From a virus, in the IMG/VR virus record IMGVR_UViG_3300049846_001431, positions 1 to 37,276 of that record: a stretch of DNA of 37,276 nucleotides. The stretch is one strand, 5' to 3'. The notes beneath the pieces are model-generated. The model was not told where the DNA came from, did not search any database, and saw only the letters and a list, made by a program, of their open reading frames with translations. Each line of letters opens with the position of its first letter. Positions within the stretch are counted from its first letter, which is position 1. This document shows positions 21,891 through 31,390 of this stretch, one piece after another. A program made the position numbers and the translations under genes.

Positions 21891-23180
21891 TTAGAATCCT
21901 AGAATATCTTTCAGGGACTTAGTTGCGGCCGGGGCTGGGCTACCGCCTGATTGCTGTAGTGTGTCTCGCACACGGCCACCTGCGGAACCAGCGGCTTTCA
22001 GCATCGCTTCCGCGGCCGTCTCTCGCTTCTGACGCTTCAGAGCGATAGTCTCTTGGCTATCCCCCATCAGCGGAAAGTACTGTCTGTAGTAGGTTGCCCA
22101 TTCGTCAGCCCGAATACCGGCACCGGTACGCGAACGAGCAATAGCGTCCAGGAACGTCATCGCATCGGCTGCGTACTGTTGCATCTGAGGGTCACGAAGG
22201 CTGTTGAGGTTGTCGTAGTTCAAGAGAGCGCCCGTAACGCTCGCACGTTCAAAATCACCGCCCTTCAAACGGGGAATAGTGTCAAGCATATCAGTAGCGT
22301 AAAGGGCCGCCTTGGACTCGAATTCGGTAGGCGGCTTTCCTTCCTTGTTCGAAGCCGCAAGCATGGCTTTTTGAAGGTCACCTTGTTCAGCCAACCGAGC
22401 GCGGTCCATAGCCGCCTTGGCTTGGAAGATATCTCGCCCCATCGCATGACGGTGACTGATGCCTTCCATTTCCTTCTCAAACTTCTGCTTTTCGCCAAGC
22501 AGTTTCTCCGCATTCTTACGCTCTTTCTCCGCTTCGCCTGCGGTGAATTGTCGCGTCTCCATCTTCTCACGCTGAGCTGCAAGCTGCGTATCGATGCGGT
22601 CAATACGGTCTTGGAGGTCCTGCGCACGGCCCAAGGCTTCACTTCTGCGCTCTTTCTTGGCAGTTGCAATCGTTTGCATGCCTTGAGCACCGCCCTGAAG
22701 GCCACCAGCTAAACCAGCCGCAGCGCCATAGCCCCCGGCAGCAATCCCGCCACCAATTCCACCAACTAGGCCGGGCAGAATCGAGAGCAAGGCCATTGCA
22801 ACCTTTTCTTCAGACGATAGGTCTTTCTCGGCCAACGCGTTCGCAAGCTGTTCACGTTGCTGAGTGACAAAATCCTTCTGCCGAGCCGCTAGAGGGTCTT
22901 CTGAAGGTGGTGCCATGGCCTCAATTGGGGTGGATTGAGCAATAGCGGCAGGGGAAACACTTGCAGGCGGTCTGTGCTTTGCTCGACTGCTGACCGCTGT
23001 TGCGGGCGCAGGGGCAGCCAAATCGTCTGGTGCAAAGTCCATCTGCTTGATACCGTTTTGCAAAGAGAGCAGGTCCGCTACCGTCAAAGGCTGGGACATG
23101 TCTTCTGGAGGAAACTCCATCGGCTCCTTGCCAGGCGGATACGGAACCAGTTGCGTTGCGGTGAACTTAGGAATGGCCAT
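21891..23180 (-). CDS. ejection/internal virion protein, Gly-rich core
   Basis: A 429-aa protein: Pro/Ala-rich N-terminus (1-105), a Gly/Ala/Leu hydrophobic segment about 127-166, a charged coiled coil 172-260, and a helical C-terminal region. It resembles pore-forming ejection proteins in layout. GGAG lies 9 nt before the ATG. It is one of three consecutive large helical proteins after the nozzle gene. Confidence 0.55.
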   Translation of the reverse strand: MAIPKFTATQLVPYPPGKEPMEFPPEDMSQPLTVADLLSLQNGIKQMDFAPDDLAAPAPATAVSSRAKHRPPASVSPAAIAQSTPIEAMAPPSEDPLAARQKDFVTQQREQLANALAEKDLSSEEKVAMALLSILPGLVGGIGGGIAAGGYGAAAGLAGGLQGGAQGMQTIATAKKERRSEALGRAQDLQDRIDRIDTQLAAQREKMETRQFTAGEAEKERKNAEKLLGEKQKFEKEMEGISHRHAMGRDIFQAKAAMDRARLAEQGDLQKAMLAASNKEGKPPTEFESKAALYATDMLDTIPRLKGGDFERASVTGALLNYDNLNSLRDPQMQQYAADAMTFLDAIARSRTGAGIRADEWATYYRQYFPLMGDSQETIALKRQKRETAAEAMLKAAGSAGGRVRDTLQQSGGSPAPAATKSLKDILGF

Positions 23181-23184
23181 GTGA

Positions 23185-23802
23185 TTATTGCTCCAACCTC
23201 ATCCGTGGCTCTGCGAGGTCTTCCAACATCATCAGCTGAGCTTCAGCTAGCTTCTGGTCGGGCGTACTGGCTTTGGTAGCTTTCTTCGCGCGCATCGGTG
23301 TATACGAAACTTTCCCTGCACCAGAAGCCAATTTAGCCACCGGGGGAGCGGCTGCGGGCGGCTGCGGTATGTCAGGCTGTTCCGGAGTTGGCGGAATAAA
23401 TGAGCGGACAAGTTCCAGCGCCTTCATTTGTCTCTCAAGAGGGCTGCCACCGTTCTGCCGAATGAGGGCGGCTAACTCTTCCGCTGTTTTGCCGTTAGAG
23501 TATTTCGGGTCAGCGGCCATAGCAGCAGCACGGCTGTTTATTTCGGTGTCTGTGATAGGTCCTGAAGCTTCCTCAGCGCTAGGCAAACTGCCGCCAAACA
23601 TGTTGTTGACAATCCAGCGATAGGCCTCTTCTTTTCCTACCTGCTGATATTGCTCAGGCGATACCTTGCCCTGGTAAGTAGACAGGTATTGCTTGAGATG
23701 ACCGACAAGCGGGCTTTTGTCATCAGTTAGAATGCTCTCTAGCTGATACATTTGCTCCAGGTCTTTTTGGTAGTTACGCTGCGATTTTGACGGTTTTGCC
23801 AT
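23185..23802 (-). CDS. virion-associated hypothetical protein
   Basis: A 205-aa protein with a basic N-terminus, acidic helical body and a Pro/Ala linker at about 140-160. It overlaps the upstream gene by 29 bp with AAGG 10 nt before the ATG. It may be a small ejection or chaperone component. Confidence 0.5.
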   Translation of the reverse strand: MAKPSKSQRNYQKDLEQMYQLESILTDDKSPLVGHLKQYLSTYQGKVSPEQYQQVGKEEAYRWIVNNMFGGSLPSAEEASGPITDTEINSRAAAMAADPKYSNGKTAEELAALIRQNGGSPLERQMKALELVRSFIPPTPEQPDIPQPPAAAPPVAKLASGAGKVSYTPMRAKKATKASTPDQKLAEAQLMMLEDLAEPRMRLEQ

Positions 23803-25768
23803 GTTGTTTCAGCCTTAAAGAGCGGTATCGCATGACCAGTCGATTGATGAAATGGAAAGTTCTCCAGCTAATAGACTGCTCAGCATGTCCAGCACGTAAG
23901 TCTTTGACCATTGACCGAACGATACGGCCCATAATTTTTGCAACGAATTTAGACTTTCGCATCTTGAATACAACTGGAGTCGCCCAGGCCCAATACGCTT
24001 TGAATTCCGAGAGAGACATGGTTCTCAGCCCGTGCTCGGACATTGCGCTTCGCTCGTCTGGAGTTATAAAGCCTTGGGCACAAGCCTCGGAGCAAACAAT
24101 TGTGCCTCCGGCTGCTTTTTTAGCTTGTTCCTTACCGGTCGGAGACAGGGAAGTCATGTCGTAGTACGTAAGGCCTGTAGTTGGGTCCTTGTACTTGTTC
24201 TGTACCTCAGCTGCGTTCACGCCCTTCGGCAAATCTCGAATATAGGTCACACCGTCTCGAATCATGTTTGACGGTCCGCCATGTTCTGCGGCATCTTTTT
24301 GTGAGGCAATGGAGGTAGTGGTCCGAGGGCCCGTATCGTAAGACGCGTTGCCGTTTTTATCAGTCGTAATGGGATTCCAAAAGTCGTAATCCTTTGGTGT
24401 CAGACCTTTTTTCTTAGCCTCACTCTGACCAAAATCCTGTGCAACGATATCGGCAGCTGCTCGTTTGTCTTCGGCAGAGGCGTTAGCATCAGAAATCGTC
24501 TTTTTTGCTGCCGAAACTTCCTCAGACGAGAACTGGCTACCGGGTTTACCGCTAAATCCGCCAGTCTGACCAAACTGCTTGACATACTGTTTAGCGATGT
24601 CCAATTGCTCACGCGAAAGCTCATCTGCCCGCGCCCCAGACCGAGCCGCATCGAGAGCAGAAGCGATTTGGAACGGGGTCGAGGTACGGCCAAACAACTC
24701 TTGACGTTGGGCACCAAGATTCTCTTGCTGAATACCTAGCTCGCGGCCTTGCTGCTCACTGAGCGTGTTACCATATCGCTCACCCATAAGGTTTTTCTGG
24801 CCGAGGTTACCAACCAGCTCCGCTTGACGCGCGGTCAGATTGCGGTCCTGGATACCCAGCTCGGTAGCTTGTTGCTGGCCCAAAGCTTGACCATACATTT
24901 GCGTACCGAGATTGCGCTGTGCCAAGTTGTCCAAAATCAGCTTCCGGGCAAGGTCTCCGCTCTGCGTTTGCGCATCGCTGATAGCGCGCTGAGATAGTGC
25001 CGCACCAGCCCCACCGCGCACACCGTTTGAGGCAGCAATACCACTCATCCGTTGCAGGTTGATAGCAAGTTGCCGGTTAATATCCGCCTCGCCTTGTTCG
25101 CGAGCCGCTCGCATTTCGTCCGGGGTCATGCCCTGCATACCAGCCTGAAGCTTGGCTAGATATTGCTGCGCCTCTGCTGCACGCGGGTCAATGGCTGTGC
25201 CAAAGGCCCCGGTAGCATATGCATCAGTGGACATTCCAGCCTTTTGCTGTGCCAGTAACGCATTGATTTCGGCCTGGCGAGGGTCGTTGATACGGCCCAT
25301 GCTGCCCTCAGCGAAGTGCTTATTGGCCCAATCTTCACCTTTGGAAACATCGCCCCAGAACTGGCCCTCCGCCGTCTTATCGAGTTCACCGCGCGCCTGT
25401 GCGGCTTTGAAAGCAGGGTCATTAAGGTTTTGAGCAGCTTTTGCGAAATCTGCCATGGTTTGTGGGTCGAGAACACGAGGTCCAGCTACGGGCTGACCGG
25501 TCTGCGTAGTTGTGGTACCAACCGGTCTACCCATATCCGTTGGACCAGCATTACCACTTGGCATACGAGTCGCAGTAACCATGCCACCGGGGGTGGGTTG
25601 GGGCTGTGGTTGAGGTTGCGGTTGTGGCGTGATAGTAGGACGCGGGTCGAACCTGGTCCCACCGAGAATATCAGTTACCGCATCCCGCGCGCCAAACTGA
25701 GAGCCGCTGCGTGTAAGAAGTTGAGCCGCCATGTCAGAAACGTTCCTCGTTATAAGATTTTTAGTCAT
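23774..25768 (-). CDS. virion/ejection protein with Gln-rich repeats
   Basis: A 664-aa protein. Residues about 45-60 are a PQ repeat. About 290-370 hold two repeats of a Gly/Gln/Leu pattern ('LGIQDRNLTARQAELVG' and 'LGIQQENLGAQRQELFG'). A C-terminal basic domain follows from about 560, with 'CSEACAQGF' and many Arg/Lys. The ATG at 25768 overlaps the nozzle stop (ATGACTAA); an internal ATG at 25732 has an AGGA site and may be the true start. Internal-virion role inferred. Confidence 0.55.
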   Translation of the reverse strand: MTKNLITRNVSDMAAQLLTRSGSQFGARDAVTDILGGTRFDPRPTITPQPQPQPQPQPTPGGMVTATRMPSGNAGPTDMGRPVGTTTTQTGQPVAGPRVLDPQTMADFAKAAQNLNDPAFKAAQARGELDKTAEGQFWGDVSKGEDWANKHFAEGSMGRINDPRQAEINALLAQQKAGMSTDAYATGAFGTAIDPRAAEAQQYLAKLQAGMQGMTPDEMRAAREQGEADINRQLAINLQRMSGIAASNGVRGGAGAALSQRAISDAQTQSGDLARKLILDNLAQRNLGTQMYGQALGQQQATELGIQDRNLTARQAELVGNLGQKNLMGERYGNTLSEQQGRELGIQQENLGAQRQELFGRTSTPFQIASALDAARSGARADELSREQLDIAKQYVKQFGQTGGFSGKPGSQFSSEEVSAAKKTISDANASAEDKRAAADIVAQDFGQSEAKKKGLTPKDYDFWNPITTDKNGNASYDTGPRTTTSIASQKDAAEHGGPSNMIRDGVTYIRDLPKGVNAAEVQNKYKDPTTGLTYYDMTSLSPTGKEQAKKAAGGTIVCSEACAQGFITPDERSAMSEHGLRTMSLSEFKAYWAWATPVVFKMRKSKFVAKIMGRIVRSMVKDLRAGHAEQSISWRTFHFINRLVMRYRSLRLKQHGKTVKIAA

Positions 25769-28598
25769 CCGTGAGGTTAGGCTTGTTTTCAGTTGCTACT
25801 TCAGTAGCCCAGCCGCTAATAATCGGCTTTTCTGTGCCTACACTATTGCTAAACCTGTACCGGATTGCCTTGACTTTTTGGTTGGTGAGGGCAACGACCT
25901 CATTGTTTGGAGCCGAAGCGCCATTGAGCGTTATAGTTCTAGAAACCGTGCTACTTTGCGCCCAATCCTTGTCCATCGTCACAGTGAGCGTAAAAGAGTT
26001 GGTTTGACCTTCTTTGACGCTAAAAAGCTGCATTCTCGGAAACACTTTGAGCAGGCTAGGGTCCTCAAGGTCTTCCCATGCCGTAATATACTCGAAGTTG
26101 ATGGCTCCGGTGTAATCCTTAGGCCAGTAGTCCGAAAGTTTCCACAAAGACGATTTCAACGTACTGGAGCTGTTCAGCTGACGAGTGGCACCGTAAATTT
26201 CGTCATTGTGAACGGCCAATCCACCGAGCGCATCTAGACCGGTCCACGTGAACCATTTGTCTTCCACAAAGTCGTACACGCAAAGCACGCCCGGATTTGA
26301 AGTCGGGGAGTAGTTGATTGTTGATGGCTCAACGAATGCGCGTTCAAGTGCGGAGGCTCCGCCTCTCCGAATAGCGTCAAAGACTTGCTCCCCGGTGGTA
26401 TATTCACTAGGAATCGGTTTCGGAACAAAGCAGGCATACCAACGCTTGGAGGGAACAACCACGCTCTGCGCCAAGTCCGGTTTGTAAGCATAGTCAGTTC
26501 CGCTATACGGCAAAGCATGACCGATTATTTCGTTTTGAATCGTGACCGGCAAAAGTGGTCGGCTGATATTAAAGCTGCGGATATCAGTTTGCGACATACC
26601 TTTGAGGAATACAAACCCTCTTGACCCCAGATATATGACGCCATTCGGAACAACCTGCACCGAACCTGAGGACACGCAGCCGTCAGCGCCAGACACTTTA
26701 GAGACGGTAAAAGATTCGGCAGACGAAAGAGAGCCGGAAACTGTCCAAACCCCCTTAGACGTAAGAATGTAGAGCGTATCCGCAAAGGATGCGGTTGCCA
26801 TAATATCGACATCAGAGTCAGAAAACAGCAGGCTATTCGACGGAGGAAAATACTCCGAATTCGGTTCAGACCAAGCAACCTTGGTGAACGGCATGCGAAT
26901 ATTTTGTAGTCCCGGCTCACTCAGTTCATTTGACAAGTCACGACAGATAACAACAAGACGTGTCTGGTGCACCGATACATGACGGGTCACTCTAGGTGCG
27001 CCCGAGCGCGTGAACGCGGTATCCGCATACTGTGCGTGTGTAATTAGGGTAGCATCCGTAACTGTGTCAGTTGTAGCCGTACTCTCAGGTATCAATGCAG
27101 TTGTGGTCTGTGTAGCTGCAAACTGCTTGGCAAGATAATAAGTAGACCCGTTAGCTACAGTACGATAAATGTTCCATGTACCACCGACATGGAAATACTC
27201 TGGCCATACGGGCGGGGCAGTGCCGTCAAACATTGTGGCTGCCGTTGTGCTACCAGGTCCGTTAATTACCATTCTGCTTATTGTCGTACCGGTTGCTGCA
27301 TCCCACCAATATACCTTTTCCCCAATCTGCAAATCATTCACAGTGGCGGAACCATTTCCCAGAACCGTACCGGCAACATTTTGGTATGTGTCGCAGTTGT
27401 AGTGCGGCAATCTTCGTCCGTTGCTCCGACTGGAGTAGCCATGAGAAAGCGGAATTACGCCACCGGGGACGAATTCTTCCGGTAGAGTGACAGTGAATCC
27501 ATTTACCGCACCGCCTACTGTTACCGACGTGTCAAGGGGTGTACTCTCATGCACCGTCCCGTTAGGGTCATAGGTAGTAAAGGTGATTCGGTATTTATAC
27601 GTACCTGCATTGAGACCGACCCCTGCGATTGCGGTTGGAGCAGTCTGAATAGCCGCTCGGGCCGCTAGGTCTGGTACACCAGCCATCATAGACCTGAAGC
27701 CGTTGAATTTCATCAATGGATGAGACTTGCCGGCCCAGAAAAGCGAATCGTTGAACGTGACATGTGAAAGTGTGTGGTCATCAAAGCCGAGCAGAGGCGG
27801 ATGTAGTTCACCAGAGACAGCACTGGAAATATTGCCGATGCCAAGCCCGGTTGCAGTTGGTACCTTGAACAGAGCATGTGCGTAAATGTATAAGGCAGCA
27901 CCGGGGCTGCTAGGAACACCGACATTAGCAATACCGTCCGTTATGAACATCGTATTTGCCAAAAATCCGGTTTGGCCGTAGCTATCGATTGGAGGAGTCC
28001 AACCGCCAGGGATTGCACCACCAAGATTGGAGAAAGTGAAGACATCGGAAATGGTCTGTGCCATAACTTCTACCGAGTCTACTTTCAGTCTGAAAATGAG
28101 TACGCCATTTTCCCAATTCATCGAATGCTGAACAAGGGCGTTGCTTGAATACTGCTTGGCAATGACAATCACGGGCACAACGCGAAACAAGTTGCTAGAG
28201 GTACACATGTACAACTCTGGACAAGCGCGCTGATGATTAACATCCCCACCCCGGATGGTAGCAAGAGGAATCACAGCCGGAGGAGTACCGCCGCCGTATC
28301 CCGTCCAAAGGTCTTTGTATAAATCGCAGTTATACGAGAAGAGTCCAAGGCTTCCGAATCGAGTAAATTTTAGCGGTGCAAGAGCCGGTGGACCAGCATA
28401 TGTGTAAACAATTGGAGGCGCGTCAGACGTGGATAGGTCAGTGACTTTCTGGCAACCAGGGCGCTGAACGATATGACCGTACTCATCAATGTACCAGTTA
28501 GCGCCCTGGGCGGTATCCTTATCTTGCGTAAGGGGATTCGGAGTTGTTGCATACCCCTTGAAATCTTTACGCACGATTTTTCGGTAGTTATCAGCCAT
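25761..28598 (-). CDS. large tail hub/nozzle-like protein
   Basis: A 945-aa beta-rich protein, the largest gene here. It opens 'KIVRKDFKGYATTPNPLTQD' and 'YIDEYGHIVQRPGCQKV', a style typical of nozzle proteins of short-tailed phages (tail tubular B / gp10-like). It has many Thr/Val/Gly strands suggesting beta-propeller or platform domains. It lies immediately after the adaptor gene in transcription order, as nozzle genes do. Assignment is by size, style and position. Confidence 0.6.
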   Translation of the reverse strand: MADNYRKIVRKDFKGYATTPNPLTQDKDTAQGANWYIDEYGHIVQRPGCQKVTDLSTSDAPPIVYTYAGPPALAPLKFTRFGSLGLFSYNCDLYKDLWTGYGGGTPPAVIPLATIRGGDVNHQRACPELYMCTSSNLFRVVPVIVIAKQYSSNALVQHSMNWENGVLIFRLKVDSVEVMAQTISDVFTFSNLGGAIPGGWTPPIDSYGQTGFLANTMFITDGIANVGVPSSPGAALYIYAHALFKVPTATGLGIGNISSAVSGELHPPLLGFDDHTLSHVTFNDSLFWAGKSHPLMKFNGFRSMMAGVPDLAARAAIQTAPTAIAGVGLNAGTYKYRITFTTYDPNGTVHESTPLDTSVTVGGAVNGFTVTLPEEFVPGGVIPLSHGYSSRSNGRRLPHYNCDTYQNVAGTVLGNGSATVNDLQIGEKVYWWDAATGTTISRMVINGPGSTTAATMFDGTAPPVWPEYFHVGGTWNIYRTVANGSTYYLAKQFAATQTTTALIPESTATTDTVTDATLITHAQYADTAFTRSGAPRVTRHVSVHQTRLVVICRDLSNELSEPGLQNIRMPFTKVAWSEPNSEYFPPSNSLLFSDSDVDIMATASFADTLYILTSKGVWTVSGSLSSAESFTVSKVSGADGCVSSGSVQVVPNGVIYLGSRGFVFLKGMSQTDIRSFNISRPLLPVTIQNEIIGHALPYSGTDYAYKPDLAQSVVVPSKRWYACFVPKPIPSEYTTGEQVFDAIRRGGASALERAFVEPSTINYSPTSNPGVLCVYDFVEDKWFTWTGLDALGGLAVHNDEIYGATRQLNSSSTLKSSLWKLSDYWPKDYTGAINFEYITAWEDLEDPSLLKVFPRMQLFSVKEGQTNSFTLTVTMDKDWAQSSTVSRTITLNGASAPNNEVVALTNQKVKAIRYRFSNSVGTEKPIISGWATEVATENKPNLTDD

Positions 28599-28604
28599 GA
28601 TTTC

Positions 28605-29561
28605 TTAGTGATAATCTTCTGTGTAGTTCAACATGGAATAGTCTAGAATCGGAATCGCTACAATGTCCTCTTCCAGGCCGGCAATCGAGTCGATAATTTC
28701 CTGTTCGATGGCGGTCAGCAGCGGTGAAGTATCCATTAGGTTCGCGTTGCTGTCTCGCATCTGCGTGCGCAATACTCCGTACTCCAGAAGATACCGCTCA
28801 CAGATTGGAAGCAGGGAAGAGTGTGTAGTCGCGTTCTTTCCGAAAACAACGTAAGAGCCGACTGCAATGGATTCACCGGAACCTAACGTATGGTTGCAAG
28901 TCGCTACGTTCGTAGTAGAGTTGTAACTAACGATAGGGATGTTTACCGCGGTTTGCACACCATCTTTGTTAACAATGGAAATGTATTCTACATACCCATT
29001 CTCAAGGTCACTCTCACTCTCGGCAATCAGCAGAGAGTTGGAAGTAAGCGTGATGCTGGTGACATTCGTGCCACCGGAGGCGTAGCTAGCTACCTGCCCC
29101 CTGCGAATGTCGATGGTGGGAATTGTATACTGATAGTTGAGCCGAATGCCGTTCGTGATGCTGCTGGACGGAATAGGTGAGAGAATAAGCGTCCCGTCAC
29201 GCAAGAAATACGAATCCGGGTAACCGGCTACACTAATTTCCTGACGCGGAGAACGTAAATCAAGGGGTGCGTAATTCTGTGCGCTGCCGTTGTGGCTGTA
29301 ATCCACCTTGATAATGTTGTGCTTGAGGAGAATGTCAGTCGGCAGTGTGTACGAAGCCTGGTTCGCTACCGTGCTGATGAAGCTCTCTTTGGTGAAGAGG
29401 CTAGAGCGCTCCATTGAGATTTTGTTGAAGATTCTGTCTTGCGCTTCGTTGAGATAAGATACAATTTCGCGCTGCGGCACACCATTAGTGGCACTGTAGC
29501 TTTGATTGCCCGTGCGGTCGCGGATTGCCCGGACCAAAATGTCTGCTCGTGATGTCGCCAT
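28605..29561 (-). CDS. head-to-tail adaptor protein
   Basis: A 318-aa protein. The N-terminal helices ('QREIVSYLNEAQDRIFNKIS') are followed by a beta domain with 'ASYTLPTDILLKHNIIKV' and 'DSYFLRDGTLILSPIP', then C-terminal helices. 'YLNEAQDRIF...' plus 'Y-x-L-P-x-D' is the pattern of ring-forming adaptors joining portal to tail nozzle. It is followed directly by the nozzle gene. Confidence 0.65.
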   Translation of the reverse strand: MATSRADILVRAIRDRTGNQSYSATNGVPQREIVSYLNEAQDRIFNKISMERSSLFTKESFISTVANQASYTLPTDILLKHNIIKVDYSHNGSAQNYAPLDLRSPRQEISVAGYPDSYFLRDGTLILSPIPSSSITNGIRLNYQYTIPTIDIRRGQVASYASGGTNVTSITLTSNSLLIAESESDLENGYVEYISIVNKDGVQTAVNIPIVSYNSTTNVATCNHTLGSGESIAVGSYVVFGKNATTHSSLLPICERYLLEYGVLRTQMRDSNANLMDTSPLLTAIEQEIIDSIAGLEEDIVAIPILDYSMLNYTEDYH

Positions 29562-29571
29562 GTATCATAAA

Positions 29572-29814
29572 TTACCCAAGTTGCTTCTTAATCATCGCTA
29601 CCGCTGCGGCCTTCTTCATGTCCTTGTCGGCACTGTCAGAAGGCTTGAGAGATTCGTCTCCAACGGCTTTTGTCTCGCCTTCTTCAGTCGCTTCATCAAC
29701 TTCCGACGATTGCTCCTCAGCACTATCGCCAGGCAGCATGTCGCGAATCTTCTGAATCATTGCGCCCATCGAATCAAGCGCCTCAAGCACAGCCCCAAAA
29801 TCAGCCTTTTCCAT
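29572..29814 (-). CDS. small acidic hypothetical protein
   Basis: An 80-aa protein with a helical N-terminus, a Glu/Ser-rich acidic centre and a basic end ('KKAAAVAMIKKQLG'). AGGA lies 5-6 nt upstream of the ATG. Its charge pattern suits an assembly helper. Confidence 0.55.
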   Translation of the reverse strand: MEKADFGAVLEALDSMGAMIQKIRDMLPGDSAEEQSSEVDEATEEGETKAVGDESLKPSDSADKDMKKAAAVAMIKKQLG

Positions 29815-29827
29815 GTCTTTCCTCTTA

Positions 29828-30283
29828 TTATCGCCTCAAGTACGCTCGTGAGAGCACTTCGTCCATACCAATGTTCGCAGTTCTTCGAAGGTCGCGGTTA
29901 CCGCTGATATTTCCAATATTGCTTTGAATGGCCGAGAGCAGCAGGTTTTGCAGCGCATCGCGTTTACGACCGGCAAACAACTCCTGCTCGGACTTCAGCT
30001 GCATCTTCGCCATGTTTTCAGACGCTGCTCGCGACAAATCCGCTTGCTGAGCCGATGACTGGATAGCCGCTTGCTGAGCCGCCAACTGCGCTATCGTTCC
30101 GAGAGTCGCACCGGCCGCCTGAATTCCAGCCCCAGCCGCAGCAGCACCACCAGCTGAGAGTCCACCACCGTTACTCGGAGTCGGTGTAGATGCAGCCGGG
30201 GGTGCAGAGGTTTCCGGTACCTCAAGTGGGGTGCGCTTGGGCCAATCGGACTGCCAGCCTGTGAACATCTGCGAAAATGCCAT
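29828..30283 (-). CDS. Ala/Gly-rich virion protein
   Basis: A 151-aa protein: Pro/Ser N-terminus, an Ala/Gly-rich hydrophobic helix at 45-75, then a Gln/Ser/Ala coiled coil. It resembles its neighbour at 30290 in layout, so the two may be paralogous small ejection proteins. AGGG lies about 9 nt upstream. Confidence 0.5.
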   Translation of the reverse strand: MAFSQMFTGWQSDWPKRTPLEVPETSAPPAASTPTPSNGGGLSAGGAAAAGAGIQAAGATLGTIAQLAAQQAAIQSSAQQADLSRAASENMAKMQLKSEQELFAGRKRDALQNLLLSAIQSNIGNISGNRDLRRTANIGMDEVLSRAYLRR

Positions 30284-30289
30284 GAGGTA

Positions 30290-30706
30290 CTACCCTAAGA
30301 AGGCCTTGGCCAACGTGTTTTGAATGTCGGAACGGGCCGCCATACGACCTTTGGACTGTTCACGAGCACCGCTAGCCGCCTGGTCATACGCACTCATCAA
30401 GCCCTGTTGAGCCGCTACCTGGCGCTGCTCCTTGGCTTGCCGTTGCTGCTCGGCAATCTGCATCTTGGCCAGCCGTTCACGCATTGCTCGGTCAGAGGCC
30501 GCCATTTGCGATTGACGCTCAGCGGCTTCACCTTGACCAACGGCCCCAGCGATTCCGCCCGCGGCAGCACCTACAGCACCGATGATAGCCGGGAGCAACG
30601 CCAGCAAGGCCGGACAATTGGTCCTGGTGCCGCTAGCAAGGTCCTTATACGATGCAGTGCAATAAGCATAAAACTTACTCCACGTATGTTTGAGGTGCTT
30701 CAACAT
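30290..30706 (-). CDS. Ala/Gly-rich virion protein with hydrophobic helix
   Basis: A 138-aa protein. An odd basic/Cys-containing N-terminus precedes a strongly hydrophobic Gly/Ala segment ('ALLALLPAIIGAVGAAAGG') and then a Gln/Arg/Ala coiled coil. The ATG at 30706 is 5 nt after the protease stop, and the frame is open to 30772 over that gene. The true start could also be closer to the hydrophobic segment. Probably a membrane-interacting ejection component. Confidence 0.5.
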   Translation of the reverse strand: MLKHLKHTWSKFYAYCTASYKDLASGTRTNCPALLALLPAIIGAVGAAAGGIAGAVGQGEAAERQSQMAASDRAMRERLAKMQIAEQQRQAKEQRQVAAQQGLMSAYDQAASGAREQSKGRMAARSDIQNTLAKAFLG

Positions 30707-30711
30707 GCATA

Positions 30712-31332
30712 TTACGAATCCTGTCCAAGAAAGCTGCGAATCAACGATGGGGGCGCCAGAATCGAGTAGCAAGCAGGCACCAGACCCCTAGGCGTACCAA
30801 AGCAAATCTTGGCTTGAACTATCCCTACTAAAACATTATTCGCCACTGCCGGACCGCCTGAATTGCCACCCGCAATTAGTACGTCAGAAATCATGACCGG
30901 TCTCGGCTTAGAACTGCGGTCCTCAAAGGTAATCTTGTCGTATCCACTGACTACACCTGACGTTGTACGTCTGGGTCCGCCAGCTGGATACCCTTGTACG
31001 ACAATTCTCGTACCCTCGTCTGGGTTCGTGCTTGCGATAGCTAGCACAGTCACCGAGTTACAAGGTATCAAAGTGTCCACAACCGCCAAATCGGCCGCTG
31101 CATCAAACTTTGTCACAATGCCGAACATAAGCTCTTTTCCACATCGCATGAAGACCGGTTCATACAGGCCCTCAACCGCATGCGCAGCAGTGAGCGCATG
31201 CGTTGGCGAGAGCAGAGCAGCAGAGGCTACCGTATCACCTTCGAGGTCTAGAATCGGAACAGAGTAGTTAGGTGCCGAAGATGCCACCGGGGCGGCAGAG
31301 AGAAAAAGTGAAGCAATAATTCCAAGCAACAT
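30712..31332 (-). CDS. exported trypsin-like serine protease
   Basis: A 206-aa protein. Signal peptide about 1-20 (cleavage near 'VASSA'), then the chymotrypsin-fold triad: His51 in 'LTAAHAV', Asp81 in 'DAAADLAVV', Ser158 in 'GGNSGGPA'. Three or four further Cys could form disulfides in the periplasm. It sits between virion genes, transcribed with them. Such proteases usually degrade or mature proteins outside the cytoplasm; a virion or cell-envelope target is likely but unknown. Weak ribosome site. Confidence 0.85.
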   Translation of the reverse strand: MLLGIIASLFLSAAPVASSAPNYSVPILDLEGDTVASAALLSPTHALTAAHAVEGLYEPVFMRCGKELMFGIVTKFDAAADLAVVDTLIPCNSVTVLAIASTNPDEGTRIVVQGYPAGGPRRTTSGVVSGYDKITFEDRSSKPRPVMISDVLIAGGNSGGPAVANNVLVGIVQAKICFGTPRGLVPACYSILAPPSLIRSFLGQDS

Positions 31333-31367
31333 GCGTTTTTAACCGCCCTAACCTACCGTAACCTTGC

Positions 31368-31384
31368 GTTGCAAAAATTGCAAC
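31368..31384. promoter_or_regulatory. 7-bp inverted repeat upstream of the protease
   Basis: GTTGCAA-AAA-TTGCAAC is a perfect dyad in the 58-bp gap between the propeller gene and the protease. On the minus strand it is not followed by a T-run, so it is better read as an operator or RNA hairpin than a terminator. Confidence 0.4.
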
Positions 31385-31390
31385 AAAATA

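Noticed and set aside
19957-23180. Tail tape-measure protein
   Set aside because: The large helical genes are separate, moderate in length and lie before the lysis genes; no tail-tube or assembly chaperone pair accompanies them.
27895-27910. AGCACCGGGGCTGC as a motif copy
   Set aside because: One base shorter than the core; treated as a near match only.
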